64,000 bases of DNA from NCBI GenBank assembly GCA_030681515.1, contig JAUXSE010000014.1, forward strand, positions 62,001-126,000, in the 5' to 3' direction. Below the pieces are notes generated by a model. It made no database searches, had not been told where the DNA came from, and saw only the letters and a program-made list of their open reading frames with translations. Position numbers and translations under genes: made by a program. This DNA comes from Geothrix sp. (lineage in GTDB: Bacteria > Acidobacteriota > Holophagae > Holophagales > Holophagaceae). Shown here in pieces: positions 28,514 through 37,101 of this stretch (its first letter is position 1; each line of letters opens with the position of its first letter).

Positions 28514-29143
28514 TCAGTTCAGCGGAAACTCGGTGGTGTTGCGCACCAGCAGCATGAAGGTGCTGTTCCCGCAGGTGAATTCCTGCTGGCTGCTGAGCTG
28601 GACCGGGCCGGTGATGCGCTCGCCATGGAGCATGGTGCCGTTGGTGGACTGCTGGTCGCTGATCCACACGGTGCCATCGCGGTGGATCTCCAGCAGCGCA
28701 TGGCGGCGCGAGGTCTCGGGATCCCGCGTGATGACATCCCCCTCCTCGCGCCCGATGATGGTCTGCGGCTGATCGAGCACCTGGACCGTGGAGGCCTGGG
28801 GGCCGCTCAGGAAGGCGAGACTGAACACGAGGCCCGGCGGCATCCCGGGGACCTGGAGGCCGGCGGCCACCAGCATGGATTCCCGGTCGCGCTTGGCGGT
28901 GGTGCGGGCGGCGGGCAGCGGCGCGGGGGGCGTGGGGTCGTTCTCGGACATGGGCGGCGGGGGGAGGGGGCCCGTGAGGGGGCGGGACAGGGTTTCACCC
29001 GGCGGAAAAAGGGACAGGGTGGGGTTCACCACCTCGAAGACGTGGGCGCACTTCGGGCATTTGAACCGCTTGATCCGGTTCTCGCCGAAGCGGCTGTCGT
29101 CATACTGGAAGCGGGCCTGGCAGGCCGGGCACACCACGATCAT
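28514..29143 (-). CDS. Zinc-ribbon and FHA-domain protein
   Basis: A 209-residue protein. Residues 5-35 form an MJ0042-type zinc ribbon (CPACQARF, CPKCAHVF). A proline-rich linker leads to an FHA domain at about 115-200 with TIIGREEGDVI, ETSRRHALLEI and STNGTMLHGERI, which are the phosphothreonine-binding residues Gly-Arg, Ser-x-x-His and Asn-Gly. FHA domains read threonine phosphorylation; a serine/threonine kinase is encoded at 56357. It lies between the LolA-like and TPR genes in a four-gene unit. Confidence 0.85.
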   Translation of the reverse strand: MIVVCPACQARFQYDDSRFGENRIKRFKCPKCAHVFEVVNPTLSLFPPGETLSRPLTGPLPPPPMSENDPTPPAPLPAARTTAKRDRESMLVAAGLQVPGMPPGLVFSLAFLSGPQASTVQVLDQPQTIIGREEGDVITRDPETSRRHALLEIHRDGTVWISDQQSTNGTMLHGERITGPVQLSSQQEFTCGNSTFMLLVRNTTEFPLN

Positions 29144-29176
29144 CGGTTCCTCGTCAATGCTTCCGAAGTGTACCCG

Positions 29177-29854
29177 TTACTTCTTGCGCGTGGCGAAGAA
29201 GCTGAACTCGCTCCGCAGGGGGATGCCTTCGGGCAGCTTGAACCCGGTGACGGAGGGCGGCAGGGGCTGGTTGATCCGCAGGGGGCCCAGTTCCAGCAGC
29301 CAGGAATCCCCGCTCCGCTCGATCCACTGCACCTGGCGCGGCAGCCAGGTCTCCTTGTCCACCCACAGGTTGAGGGCCAGCATCCGCTTCCGCAGGGAGA
29401 GGGTGCGAGGCGTGAGCGCCAGGGACCAGGTGTTGGAACCGTCCCTGGATTCGCCCAGGGCGATCTGGAAGTAGTCCGACAGGTAGCTCAGCTTCTGACC
29501 GAGGCCCAGGAATTTCCGGTCGGCGTTCTTGATGATTCCGATCTTCATCCTTTCGCCCTCCTTCGCCTCGGGGCTGTAGGAGATGAGGGCTTTGGGCGTC
29601 AGGTGGAGGATCAGATCCTCCGGGGCCTGGAAGGCGAAGTGCGCGAACTCGGAGCCCTGGAGGTACATCGTGCCCCGGGTGACGGAAGGGGTCTTCAGCA
29701 GGGCCCGCCGCAGGGTGAGGGTGAAGGGGCACTGCAGGGTCTGGACCTGGGCCTGGGCGCCGTCGAAACGCTCCACCACCTCGCGCAGGGGAGGCGGGGC
29801 CTGGGCCGCGAGGGGAAGGGCGAGCAGGAGCAGAGTGGCGGCGCGTCGGAACAT
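29177..29854 (-). CDS. LolA-like outer-membrane lipoprotein carrier
   Basis: A 225-residue periplasmic protein with signal peptide MFRRAATLLLLALPLAAQA. The mature part has the LolA/LolB barrel pattern: LREVVERFDGAQAQVQTLQC at the start, RGTMYLQGSEFAHFAFQAPE, ALISYSPEAKEG and a late LRINQPLPPSVTGFKLP. LolA ferries lipoproteins from the inner to the outer membrane; many lipoproteins are encoded in this window. The degree of divergence leaves room for a paralog with another lipid cargo. It follows the MBL hydrolase by nine bases. Confidence 0.75.
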   Translation of the reverse strand: MFRRAATLLLLALPLAAQAPPPLREVVERFDGAQAQVQTLQCPFTLTLRRALLKTPSVTRGTMYLQGSEFAHFAFQAPEDLILHLTPKALISYSPEAKEGERMKIGIIKNADRKFLGLGQKLSYLSDYFQIALGESRDGSNTWSLALTPRTLSLRKRMLALNLWVDKETWLPRQVQWIERSGDSWLLELGPLRINQPLPPSVTGFKLPEGIPLRSEFSFFATRKK

Positions 29855-29863
29855 GGGCGGCCT

Positions 29864-30643
29864 TCAGGCAGGGAGGGTGGTCAGGGCGAGGGGTTCCCGC
29901 TGGTGGGCCAGGTGCAGCGCCACGGCGGTCCCCCGGAGGACTTCCTCCGCGGCGAACCGGGCCAGGTCCGGGTGGTTGTTGGATTCACTGAGGTGGGCGA
30001 GCACGAGCCCCTGCAGGCGCGGCGAACAGGCGCGGCCCAGCAGCTCCGCCATGGCCGCGTTGCTGAGGTGGCCCACCCGGCTCAGGATGCGGGCCTTGAG
30101 CTGGGGCGGGTAGTCGCCCTCGCGGAGCATGTCCACATCGTGATTGGCCTCCAGCACCAGGAGGTCCAGGTCCTGCAGGTGGTCCGCCACCAGGGCCGTG
30201 GGATGGCCCAGGTCCGTGACCACGGCACAGGCTTGGCCCGCGGCTTCCACGCGGAAGGCCACCGGATCGGCGGCATCGTGGGGCAGGGCGAAGGGCAGCA
30301 CGCGCCAGCCATCCCAATCCAGGGGCCGGCCCGCCACCAGCTCGATCCAGCGATCCAGCGGGATCTCGATGCCCTGGGCCCGCGCCGCGGCCTTCCGCGT
30401 ATCCGCCGTGGCAAGAATGGCCCAATCCGTCCGGCGCAGGATGACGCCCAGGGCGCCGATGTGATCGGAGTGCTCGTGGGTGAGCGCCAGGGCCCGGACC
30501 TCGCCGGCGCTCCAGCCCACGGCCTCCAGCCGCTGCCGGATCTGGCGCAGGGAGATGCCCGCGTCAATGAGGAGCGTCCGCTCGCCGTCCGACAGGGCGT
30601 GGCAGTTCCCCTTGGAACCCGAGGCGAGCGCCGCGTAGTGCAT
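29864..30643 (-). CDS. MBL-fold hydrolase, WalJ/YycJ-like
   Basis: A 259-residue metallo-beta-lactamase-fold protein. It begins with LASGSKGNCHAL, typical of the YycJ/WalJ group, and carries the metal motif LTHEHSDHIGAL near residue 55, VVTDLGHP near 143 and VLEANHDVDML near 165. WalJ-type proteins act as 5'-3' exonucleases or nucleic-acid phosphodiesterases linked to replication and cell-wall stress. It is the first gene of the four-gene minus-strand unit. The repeat of family B lies just upstream. Confidence 0.85.
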   Translation of the reverse strand: MHYAALASGSKGNCHALSDGERTLLIDAGISLRQIRQRLEAVGWSAGEVRALALTHEHSDHIGALGVILRRTDWAILATADTRKAAARAQGIEIPLDRWIELVAGRPLDWDGWRVLPFALPHDAADPVAFRVEAAGQACAVVTDLGHPTALVADHLQDLDLLVLEANHDVDMLREGDYPPQLKARILSRVGHLSNAAMAELLGRACSPRLQGLVLAHLSESNNHPDLARFAAEEVLRGTAVALHLAHQREPLALTTLPA

Positions 30644-30667
30644 GTTTCAGCATAGCGCCCGATGCTG

Positions 30668-30712
30668 TCCGGGGGGACCGCCTGCTCGCTTCACTCGCGA
30701 TGTCCCCCCGGA
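30668..30712. repeat. G-run hairpin repeat, family B copy 2
   Basis: TCCGGGGGGA (30668-30677) pairs perfectly over ten bases with TCCCCCCGGA (30703-30712). The 3' half CTCGCGATGTCCCCCCGGA is identical to the copy at 26551. It lies in the divergent gap between the MBL hydrolase and an acetyltransferase. Confidence 0.6.
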
Positions 30713-30803
30713 CCCCGCTACTCACGCGGGGGACCCGCGCTCGCAGCCGATCCGAATGACAACATGTTGGCGCGAACAGGCGGCTAGCGCCTACACTGGC
30801 CGC

Positions 30804-31304
30804 ATGAATCCCACCCTCCGCCCCTCCGGACTGGCCGACTTGGAAACCCATGTGGCCCACCGCGTCGCCATGTTCCGCGACATGGAGATGGGCTCAGAGG
30901 AAGGGCTGAAGCGCATGGCGGAAGCCTTCCGGCACCAGCTGCGCGGCTGGCTCGTGACGGGCCAGTGTCGCGGCCTCGTGGTGGAGGACGAGGGCCGGGT
31001 CGTGGCCAGCGTGCTGATGCTGCTGAAGGACACCGTGCCCACCCCGGTGACCCCGCTTTCCGTGCGGGGCTACCTCTTCAACGTCTACACCGAGCCCTCC
31101 CACCGCCGCCGGGGACTGGCCGCCCGCCTCACGGACGCCATCCTGGAGCTGGCCCGGGACTTGGGCATCGAGATCGTGGAACTGCACGCCAGCCTTGAGG
31201 CCGAAGGCATGTACCAGCGCATGGGGTTCGCGCCCACCAGCGAGATGCGGCTGGTGATGGGCGCGGGCATCAAGACCCCGAAGCAGTGGAAGCACCGGCG
31301 CTAG
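30804..31304 (+). CDS. GNAT-family N-acetyltransferase
   Basis: A 166-residue acetyl-CoA-dependent acetyltransferase. The core motif A is FNVYTEPSHRRRGLAARLTD near residue 94, where R-R-x-G-x-A binds the CoA pyrophosphate, and the C-terminal GMYQRMGFAPTSEM is typical of GNAT motif B. The substrate is unknown. It is a single gene; its 3' end overlaps the convergent CPBP gene by 35 bases. The ATG at 30804 was chosen because upstream codons fall in the repeat region. Confidence 0.85.
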   Translation: MNPTLRPSGLADLETHVAHRVAMFRDMEMGSEEGLKRMAEAFRHQLRGWLVTGQCRGLVVEDEGRVVASVLMLLKDTVPTPVTPLSVRGYLFNVYTEPSHRRRGLAARLTDAILELARDLGIEIVELHASLEAEGMYQRMGFAPTSEMRLVMGAGIKTPKQWKHRR

Positions 31305-32136
31305 GCTCAGGCGCCGTTCCTTTCCACCACCACAGCGCGACGATCGCGCCGCCGCAGATGATCGCGCAGGGGAGGCTCGCCTCCAGGCCGAAAGCGCCGC
31401 CGGTGAGCCATTCGGGGCGGCCGTGGAAGACCGGCGTCCAGGCGCCCTTGATGTCAGTGGTGCCGCTCACGCCGAAGCCCAGCAGGCTGCCCTGGGCCCA
31501 GTTCCAGCCCAGATGCACGCCGATGGGCAGGGCCAGACTCCGGGTCCGGAGGTAGCAGAAGCCCAGCAGGATCGCCGCGAGTCCGATGTTCAGGGTGGCC
31601 CAGATCCGGGTGGCCCCGGCCATGCCGGGGTTGCCCCAGTGGGCCAGGGCGAAGAGCGTGGCGAAGACCAGCTGGCCCACCCAGGGGCCCGCGCCCTCCA
31701 CCACCCGCTGGAAGGGGTAGCCCCGGGCGATGATCTCTTCGTGGAAGGCTACCCCCAGGAGGATCGCGGCCGCGGTCAGAAGCTGCGGGATGCCGACCCC
31801 CGGAGTGCGCTCCCAGTGGAAACCGCCCAGCCCCTTCACCATTAGGGCCATCAGGAGAATCAGGAGGATGCCGCCGAGGGTGCCCGCCAGGAACTCCAGC
31901 AGCCAACGCCGTCCCGGGAGAAACCCCAGGCTGCCGAAGGTCCGTCCCTCCAGCCGCACACAGAGGTAGCTCGCCAGGGCGCCCACCCCGGCGCCTGCCC
32001 ATGCCCCCGTCCGCAGGCCCGCCGCCTGCAAACCAAGGGAAGCCAGGAATCCGAGGCTCGCGAGCGGAAGGAGGAAGCCGAGTGCCTTCCATCCACCGCG
32101 GAGCGTGCCGCGTTCATCAATGAACCACCTGGGCAT
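31270..32136 (-). CDS. CPBP-family intramembrane metalloprotease
   Basis: A 288-residue membrane protein with about eight helices. The CPBP/Abi (Rce1-like) motifs are present: FHEEIIARGYPFQ near residue 131 (EExxxR), FALAHWGNPG near 163, and GVHLGWNWAQG near 207. These glutamates and histidines form the metal site of the Rce1 fold. Bacterial members act in bacteriocin immunity, protein maturation or unknown processes. No toxin gene is adjacent, so the substrate cannot be inferred. The 3' end overlaps the acetyltransferase gene. Confidence 0.85.
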   Translation of the reverse strand: MPRWFIDERGTLRGGWKALGFLLPLASLGFLASLGLQAAGLRTGAWAGAGVGALASYLCVRLEGRTFGSLGFLPGRRWLLEFLAGTLGGILLILLMALMVKGLGGFHWERTPGVGIPQLLTAAAILLGVAFHEEIIARGYPFQRVVEGAGPWVGQLVFATLFALAHWGNPGMAGATRIWATLNIGLAAILLGFCYLRTRSLALPIGVHLGWNWAQGSLLGFGVSGTTDIKGAWTPVFHGRPEWLTGGAFGLEASLPCAIICGGAIVALWWWKGTAPEPSAGASTASGS

Positions 32137-32168
32137 GGACCTCCCGGAATCAGGCCAAAGGGGCCACC

Positions 32169-32216
32169 CTACATCACACTCTGGGTCTCGGCGAAGGCGA
32201 GGAGGACGGCGCGCAT
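32169..32216 (-). CDS. Possible 15-residue ORF after the carboxyltransferase gene
   Basis: An AGGAG that overlaps the upstream stop codon lies five bases before an ATG opening a 15-codon frame (MRAVLLAFAETQSVM). The spacing is good but the frame is very short and unrecognised; it could be the remnant of a lost gene. Confidence 0.15.
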   Translation of the reverse strand: MRAVLLAFAETQSVM

Positions 32217-32224
32217 GGGGGCTC

Positions 32225-33763
32225 CTAGAGGGGAATATTCCCGTGCTTCTTGGGGGGCGTGCTGTCGCGCTTGGTTTCCAGGAAGGCGAGGGCCTTGATG
32301 AGCTTCTGGCGGGTTTCGCGGGGCAGGATCACTTCGTCAATGAAGCCGAATTCCGCCGCGATGTAGGGGTTCGCGAACTTCTCGTTGTACTCGGCCACCA
32401 GCTCAGCCTTCCTGGCTGCGGGATCCGGTGCGGCGGCGATGGCCTTGCCGTGCAGCACGTTCATGGCGCCCTCGGCCCCCATGACGGCGATCTCGGCCGT
32501 GGGATAGGCGAAGTTGAAGTCCGTGCGGATGTGCTTGCTGGCCATCACGCAGTAGGCGCCGCCGTAGGCCTTGCGGGTGATGATGGTGATCTTGGGCACC
32601 GTGGCTTCGCAGAAGGCGAAGAGCAGCTTGGCGCCGTGGCGGATGATGCCGCCGTGCTCCTGGGTCACCCCCGGCAGGAAGCCTGGCACGTCCTCGAAGG
32701 TGATCAGCGGGATGTTGAAGGCGTCGCAGAAGCGCACGAAGCGGGCGCCCTTTTCGCTGGAGGCGATGTCCAGGACGCCCGCGTAGAAGGCGGGCTGGTT
32801 GGCCACGATGCCCACGCTGCGGCCCTCGATGCGGGCGAAGCCGACGACGAGGTTGGGCGCGAAGGCCTCGTGCACCTCGAAGAAGTGCGCATCGTCCACC
32901 ACGCCGCGGATGATGTCGCGGATATCGTAGGGCTTGCCGGGGTCATCGGGCACCACCTTGTCGAGGTCGGGGTTTTCGAGGGGCATCTGGGTCTTGGGCG
33001 CGCGGCGGGGGGCTTCGCCCAGGTTGTTGCTGGGCAGGAAGGACAGCAGCTCCCGGGTGTGGGCCAGGGCCGCCAGGTCGCTGGCGCAGACGAAGTGGGC
33101 CACGCCGCTCTTGGTCGCGTGGGTATGGGCGCCGCCCAGCTCCTCCTTGGTGACCTCCTCGTGGGTGACGGCCTTGATGACATCCGGGCCCGTCACGAAC
33201 ATGTAGCTCGTGCCCTTCACCATGGTGATGAAGTCCGTGATGGCCGGGCTGTATACGGCGCCGCCCGCGCAGGGGCCCATGATGAGGCTGAGCTGGGGGA
33301 TGACGCCGCTGGCCAGGGTATTGCGCAGGAAGATGTCGGCGTAGCCGCCGAGGCTCACCACGCCCTCCTGGATGCGCGCGCCGCCGCTGTCGTTGAGCCC
33401 GACGACGGGGCAGCCCACCTTCATGGCCAGGTCCATCACCTTGCAGATCTTCCTGGCGTAGGCTTCCGACAGCGATCCGCCGAACACCGTGAAATCCTGG
33501 GCGAAGAGGGCCACGGGGCGGCCGTCCACGCGACCGAAGCCCGTCACCACGCCATCGCCCGGGATCTTCTCCACGCCCTCGGCGCGGTGGACCATGAGGG
33601 CATCCATCTCCTCGAAGGAGCCCTCGTCCAGGAAGGCCGCCACCCGCTCCCGGGCCGTGAGCTTGCCGCCCTCGTGCTGCTTCTGGACCCGCGCCTCGCC
33701 GCCCCCGGCCAGGGCCTGGGCATGCTTGGCCTTGAGGATCTCGATCTTCTTTTCGAGGGACAT
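32225..33763 (-). CDS. Acyl-CoA carboxylase, carboxyltransferase subunit (PccB/MmdA-like)
   Basis: A 512-residue protein with two crotonase-fold domains. It contains the family signatures [19 protein letters not shown], the acyl-CoA site [19 protein letters not shown] near residue 130, and the biotin-site segment [20 protein letters not shown] near 395. Sequence fits the propionyl-CoA/methylmalonyl-CoA type. No biotin carboxylase or biotin carrier gene is adjacent, so either partners are elsewhere or it is the alpha subunit of a sodium-pumping methylmalonyl-CoA decarboxylase. The ATG at 33763 has a GGGAG five bases ahead. Confidence 0.9.
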   Translation of the reverse strand: MSLEKKIEILKAKHAQALAGGGEARVQKQHEGGKLTARERVAAFLDEGSFEEMDALMVHRAEGVEKIPGDGVVTGFGRVDGRPVALFAQDFTVFGGSLSEAYARKICKVMDLAMKVGCPVVGLNDSGGARIQEGVVSLGGYADIFLRNTLASGVIPQLSLIMGPCAGGAVYSPAITDFITMVKGTSYMFVTGPDVIKAVTHEEVTKEELGGAHTHATKSGVAHFVCASDLAALAHTRELLSFLPSNNLGEAPRRAPKTQMPLENPDLDKVVPDDPGKPYDIRDIIRGVVDDAHFFEVHEAFAPNLVVGFARIEGRSVGIVANQPAFYAGVLDIASSEKGARFVRFCDAFNIPLITFEDVPGFLPGVTQEHGGIIRHGAKLLFAFCEATVPKITIITRKAYGGAYCVMASKHIRTDFNFAYPTAEIAVMGAEGAMNVLHGKAIAAAPDPAARKAELVAEYNEKFANPYIAAEFGFIDEVILPRETRQKLIKALAFLETKRDSTPPKKHGNIPL

Positions 33764-33860
33764 GGGAACTCCCGGGGTACAAAACGGGCGGCCGATCATG
33801 GGGATCAGCCGCCAGTTTAACCTTGATCGGGCCCCTGACCGGCCGGGCCCCGGTTCACAT

Positions 33861-34589
33861 CTACTTGAGCGCCTGGGTGGCGATGAAGATGGAGAACTTG
33901 TCGGCCCACTTCACCAGCTTGTCCTGGATGTTGCTCATGGCCGTGCCGCTGATGGCGCGATGGTGGACGGCCAGCAGCAGCTCGCCTGTCTTGGAATCAG
34001 ACACCTTGAGATCCCAGGTGGCGGTTTCGCTGCCGGCGCCGAAGCCGACGAGCCACTTGGCGGCCTTGCTTCCGGCATTGGCATCGACGAAGCGTCCCAC
34101 GAGCGTCAAGTCACCCTCGTTGCGGCTCACCTTGGCCTTGCCGTTGAAGGCTCCGGTCAGGGCCCCCCGCAACATGCCCGGGAAGCTATCCGTGATCTCG
34201 GTGGCCTTGGCGTTGTCCTTGCCATCCCGGCCCTTGCGGAGCATGACTGGATCCTCCCAGGGTTTCATGAAGAGGACGTGGCCCGAGAGGTTGAGGCCGG
34301 GCTTGACCCAGAAGAAGTCCACGTCCTCGCCCTTGGTGAAGGCGGCAGCTTCGCCGAACCAGGAGGGGTCCAGCAGTCCGTCGTCCAGAAGGGGCGCCTT
34401 GGGAGCCGCCGGGTTGGGAGCGGGTGCCGGTATCGAGGCGGGGGCCGGGGCCGGCGCCGCGTCGGGAGTCGCCGGGCCGAGGGCCGCGGCGGGGGCGGCC
34501 GGAGGCTGAGGGGCGGGCTCGGGTTTGGGGGTTTCCTGGGCCGCCAGGCCCAGGCACAACACGGCCGTCATCAGGATCGGTCGGAACAT
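33861..34589 (-). CDS. Exported protein with a DUF4410-like domain
   Basis: A 242-residue protein with signal [18 protein letters not shown], then a Pro/Ala-rich linker to about residue 65 and a globular domain. The segment [20 protein letters not shown] and [19 protein letters not shown] resemble the DUF4410 family (GFGAG followed by TGE). Function unknown; such proteins sit in the periplasm or outer membrane. It lies between the carboxyltransferase gene and aspA with 84-98 base gaps, so it is probably expressed alone. Confidence 0.6.
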   Translation of the reverse strand: MFRPILMTAVLCLGLAAQETPKPEPAPQPPAAPAAALGPATPDAAPAPAPASIPAPAPNPAAPKAPLLDDGLLDPSWFGEAAAFTKGEDVDFFWVKPGLNLSGHVLFMKPWEDPVMLRKGRDGKDNAKATEITDSFPGMLRGALTGAFNGKAKVSRNEGDLTLVGRFVDANAGSKAAKWLVGFGAGSETATWDLKVSDSKTGELLLAVHHRAISGTAMSNIQDKLVKWADKFSIFIATQALK

Positions 34590-34673
34590 GGGAACTCCTT
34601 GAGAGAGCCTTCAGCTTACCCAAAGAGGTCGATTCAGGGCACGTCCACTATCCGGGCCTGAACGCTGGCGCCC

Positions 34674-36533
34674 CTATCGGATGGCCCTCGGCTGGGTCAT
34701 GGCCTCCAGGCTGAAGGCTTCGTCCAGTTCGGCGGGGGTCAGCCAGCCTTTGCGAAGGATGAGCTCACGCACCGGCACGCCGGTCGCCAGGGCCTCCTTG
34801 GCCACCTCCGTGGCGCGCTTGTAGCCGATGGCGGGCATGACCGCGGTGACGATGCCGATGCTGTGCTCCACCTGCTGGCGGCAGTGCTCCCGGTTGGCGG
34901 TGATGCCCACGATGCACTTGGTGGTGAGCACGTTCACGGCGGCCGTGAGGTTGCGCAGGCTGGTGGCCAGGCTGTAGGCGAGGATGGGCTCCATGACGTT
35001 CAGCTGGAGCTGGCCCGCCTCGGCGGCCAGGGTGATGGTGAGATCGTTGCCGATGACCTGGAAGGCCACCTGGTTCACCACCTCGGGGATCACGGGGTTC
35101 ACCTTGCCGGGCATGATGCTGCTGCCGGGCTGCACGGGGGGCAGGTTGATCTCGCCGAAACCGCAGCGGGGGCCGCTGCTGAGCAGGCGCAAATCATTGC
35201 AGAGCTTGCTGAGCTTCACGGCGGCGCGCTTCACCACGCCCGAGAACATGACGAAGGCGCCGGTATCCGGCGTGGCCTCCACCAGGTTTTCGGCGAGGAC
35301 GATGTCCAGGCCCGTCACCTTGCACAGCTCTTCCACCACCAGCTGGGGATAGCGGGGATCGGCGCAGATGCCCGTGCCGATGGCCGTGCCGCCCATGTTC
35401 ACTTCCAGGAAGAAGCGGGCAGTCTCCTGCAGGCGCTGGATGTCCTCGCCAGTGGTGACGGCATAGGCCTCGAACTCCTGGCCCAGGGTCATGGGCACGG
35501 CGTCCTGGAGCTGGGTGCGGCCCATCTTGATCGCGTCCGAGAACTCCCGGCCCTTGGCGTGGAGGGCTGCCTTCAGGCGCTCCATGGCGCCAATGAGGCT
35601 GCGCAGCATGAAGATGGTGCTGAGGCGCAGGGCCGTGGGGTAGACATCGTTGGTGCTCTGGCCCAGGTTCACGTGGTCATTGGGGTGGCAGTGGGCATAC
35701 TCCCCGCGCTTGTGGCCCAGCAGCTCCAGGGCGCGGTTGGCGATGACCTCGTTGGCGTTCATGTTGGTGGAGGTGCCGGCGCCACCCTGCACCATGTCCG
35801 TGGGGAAGTGGCCGTGCCAGTGGCCGTCCATGATCTCCTGGGAGGCCCGGTCAATGGCGTCCGCGAGGACGGGCTCCAGCAGGCCCAGCTTCGCGTTGGC
35901 GCGGGCGGCGGCCTGCTTGACCATGGCCAGGGCGCGGATCATGGCCGGGAAGTGGCTGGTGGGCACGCCGGTGATGGGGAAGTTATGGACGGCACGGAGG
36001 GTCTGCACGCCAAAGAGGGCATCCTCGGGCACGTCCATGGGCCCGAGCAGATCGGATTCGTGCCGCGTCCGGCCACTGGCATAGGCCTGCTCCCGGCCCG
36101 TGCGGGGCGTGGCCGAGTAGAGCAGCCGCTGGTGCAGCACGTTGGCCACCTTGCTGAGCACGGCGATGGCGGCGGCGCCGTGCCCGGAAAGGCTTCCAAG
36201 CACGGCCCCTCGATCCAGATCCAGCAGCACGGCGGGCGTGATCGCCACGCCCGTGGCGGTGTGCATGCTGACGGCCAGGAAGGACTGTTCGCCCGCCACA
36301 TCCCCCGGGCCGAGGATCACCACGGGTTCCGCGCCTTCCCCGTTGTCGCGGGTGATCTCCACGCGGCCTTCAGCGATGACCGTGGCTCCCAGCCGCGGTT
36401 CGCCCTGCTTGAACAGGCTGGTCCCCGCCGCAACCTCCCGGCGCCGGGCGGCCTTGGCGATCAGACTCAAATCCGTGTCGGACAGTCCCGAAAAGATTTC
36501 GCAGCGGCGAAGAACAGACGTGATCGCATCCAT
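34674..36533 (-). CDS. aspA: Aspartate ammonia-lyase with N-terminal cyclic-nucleotide-binding domain
   Basis: A 619-residue fusion. Residues 1-140 form a cNMP-binding-type domain (RRCEIFSGLSDTDL; GTSLFKQGEP; GPGDVAGEQSFLA). Residues about 155-619 are a full aspartase: NFPITG, TSTNMNANEVIANRALE, HCHPNDHVNLGQSTND and the signature GSSIMPGKVNPV near residue 480. It deaminates aspartate to fumarate and ammonia. In the regulatory domain the phosphate-cassette glutamate is present (E82), but the arginine is replaced (MHTATGVA, His at 91), so cAMP or cGMP may not bind. The ATG at 36533 has GAGG eight bases ahead and includes the extra domain. Confidence 0.92.
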   Translation of the reverse strand: MDAITSVLRRCEIFSGLSDTDLSLIAKAARRREVAAGTSLFKQGEPRLGATVIAEGRVEITRDNGEGAEPVVILGPGDVAGEQSFLAVSMHTATGVAITPAVLLDLDRGAVLGSLSGHGAAAIAVLSKVANVLHQRLLYSATPRTGREQAYASGRTRHESDLLGPMDVPEDALFGVQTLRAVHNFPITGVPTSHFPAMIRALAMVKQAAARANAKLGLLEPVLADAIDRASQEIMDGHWHGHFPTDMVQGGAGTSTNMNANEVIANRALELLGHKRGEYAHCHPNDHVNLGQSTNDVYPTALRLSTIFMLRSLIGAMERLKAALHAKGREFSDAIKMGRTQLQDAVPMTLGQEFEAYAVTTGEDIQRLQETARFFLEVNMGGTAIGTGICADPRYPQLVVEELCKVTGLDIVLAENLVEATPDTGAFVMFSGVVKRAAVKLSKLCNDLRLLSSGPRCGFGEINLPPVQPGSSIMPGKVNPVIPEVVNQVAFQVIGNDLTITLAAEAGQLQLNVMEPILAYSLATSLRNLTAAVNVLTTKCIVGITANREHCRQQVEHSIGIVTAVMPAIGYKRATEVAKEALATGVPVRELILRKGWLTPAELDEAFSLEAMTQPRAIR

Positions 36534-36642
36534 GGACAGCACCTCGTGGCCCGGATCCGGGCACCAGAAGCATGGTACCGGCGCCGGGCCGGGCGGATGA
36601 TCACAGTTCACGAGACCAAGGGCGCTGACGATGAAGCGGGTG

Positions 36643-37101
36643 CTATCGCCCCGGATCCTTGGTGATGGCGTCTTCGCGCAGCTTTTCGCCGCCCACCACG
36701 TGGAAGTGGAGGTGGAAGACGCTTTGGCTGGCGTCCCTGCCGGTGTTGGAGATGACGCGGAAGCCCTGGTCGAGGATGCCCTGGTCCCGGGCCACCTTCA
36801 CGCATGCGCTCAGCAGGGCGGCGCGGGTTTCCACGGGCAGTTCATCCAGTTCCTTGAGGCTGACCACGTGCTGCTTGGGGATCACCAGGAGGTGCACCTT
36901 GGCCCGGGGCCGGATATCCCAGAAGGCCAGGACATACTGGTCCTCGTAGACCTTCTTGGAGGGCGCGGCACCCGCCACGATCCTGCAGAAGACGCAGTCG
37001 AGGTGGGGCTTCGTGGCCGCCGGGGCGTCCGGGGCCTGAACCGCGGGTGCCTGCGCGAAGAGGACGCTGGCCGCGGCCAGGGCGAGGAGTACCCGCCGCA
37101 T
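36643..37101 (-). CDS. HIT-family hydrolase with an export signal
   Basis: A 152-residue protein. Residues 1-18 are a signal (RRVLLALAAASVLFAQA), followed by a short Pro/Ala spacer and a complete HIT domain: CVFCRIVAGAAPSKKVYED, RAKVHLLVIPKQHV, and the catalytic triad motif SVFHLHFHVVGG. HIT proteins hydrolyse nucleoside phosphoramidates or dinucleotides, normally in the cytoplasm. The signal suggests the periplasm instead. Without an earlier start the signal cannot be dismissed as miscalled: the ATG at 37101 overlaps the transaldolase stop (ATGA). Confidence 0.85.
   Translation of the reverse strand: MRRVLLALAAASVLFAQAPAVQAPDAPAATKPHLDCVFCRIVAGAAPSKKVYEDQYVLAFWDIRPRAKVHLLVIPKQHVVSLKELDELPVETRAALLSACVKVARDQGILDQGFRVISNTGRDASQSVFHLHFHVVGGEKLREDAITKDPGR

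Noticed and set aside
31270-31304. Overlap of acetyltransferase and CPBP genes as a frameshift or assembly error
   Set aside because: Both genes have complete domains and normal ends; a 35-base convergent overlap is acceptable in a compact genome.
30891-32136. CRISPR, prophage or insertion sequence in the 30-33 kb region
   Set aside because: Only the short family B repeat is present; no repeat arrays, integrase, transposase or attachment-site duplication were seen there or elsewhere in the window.
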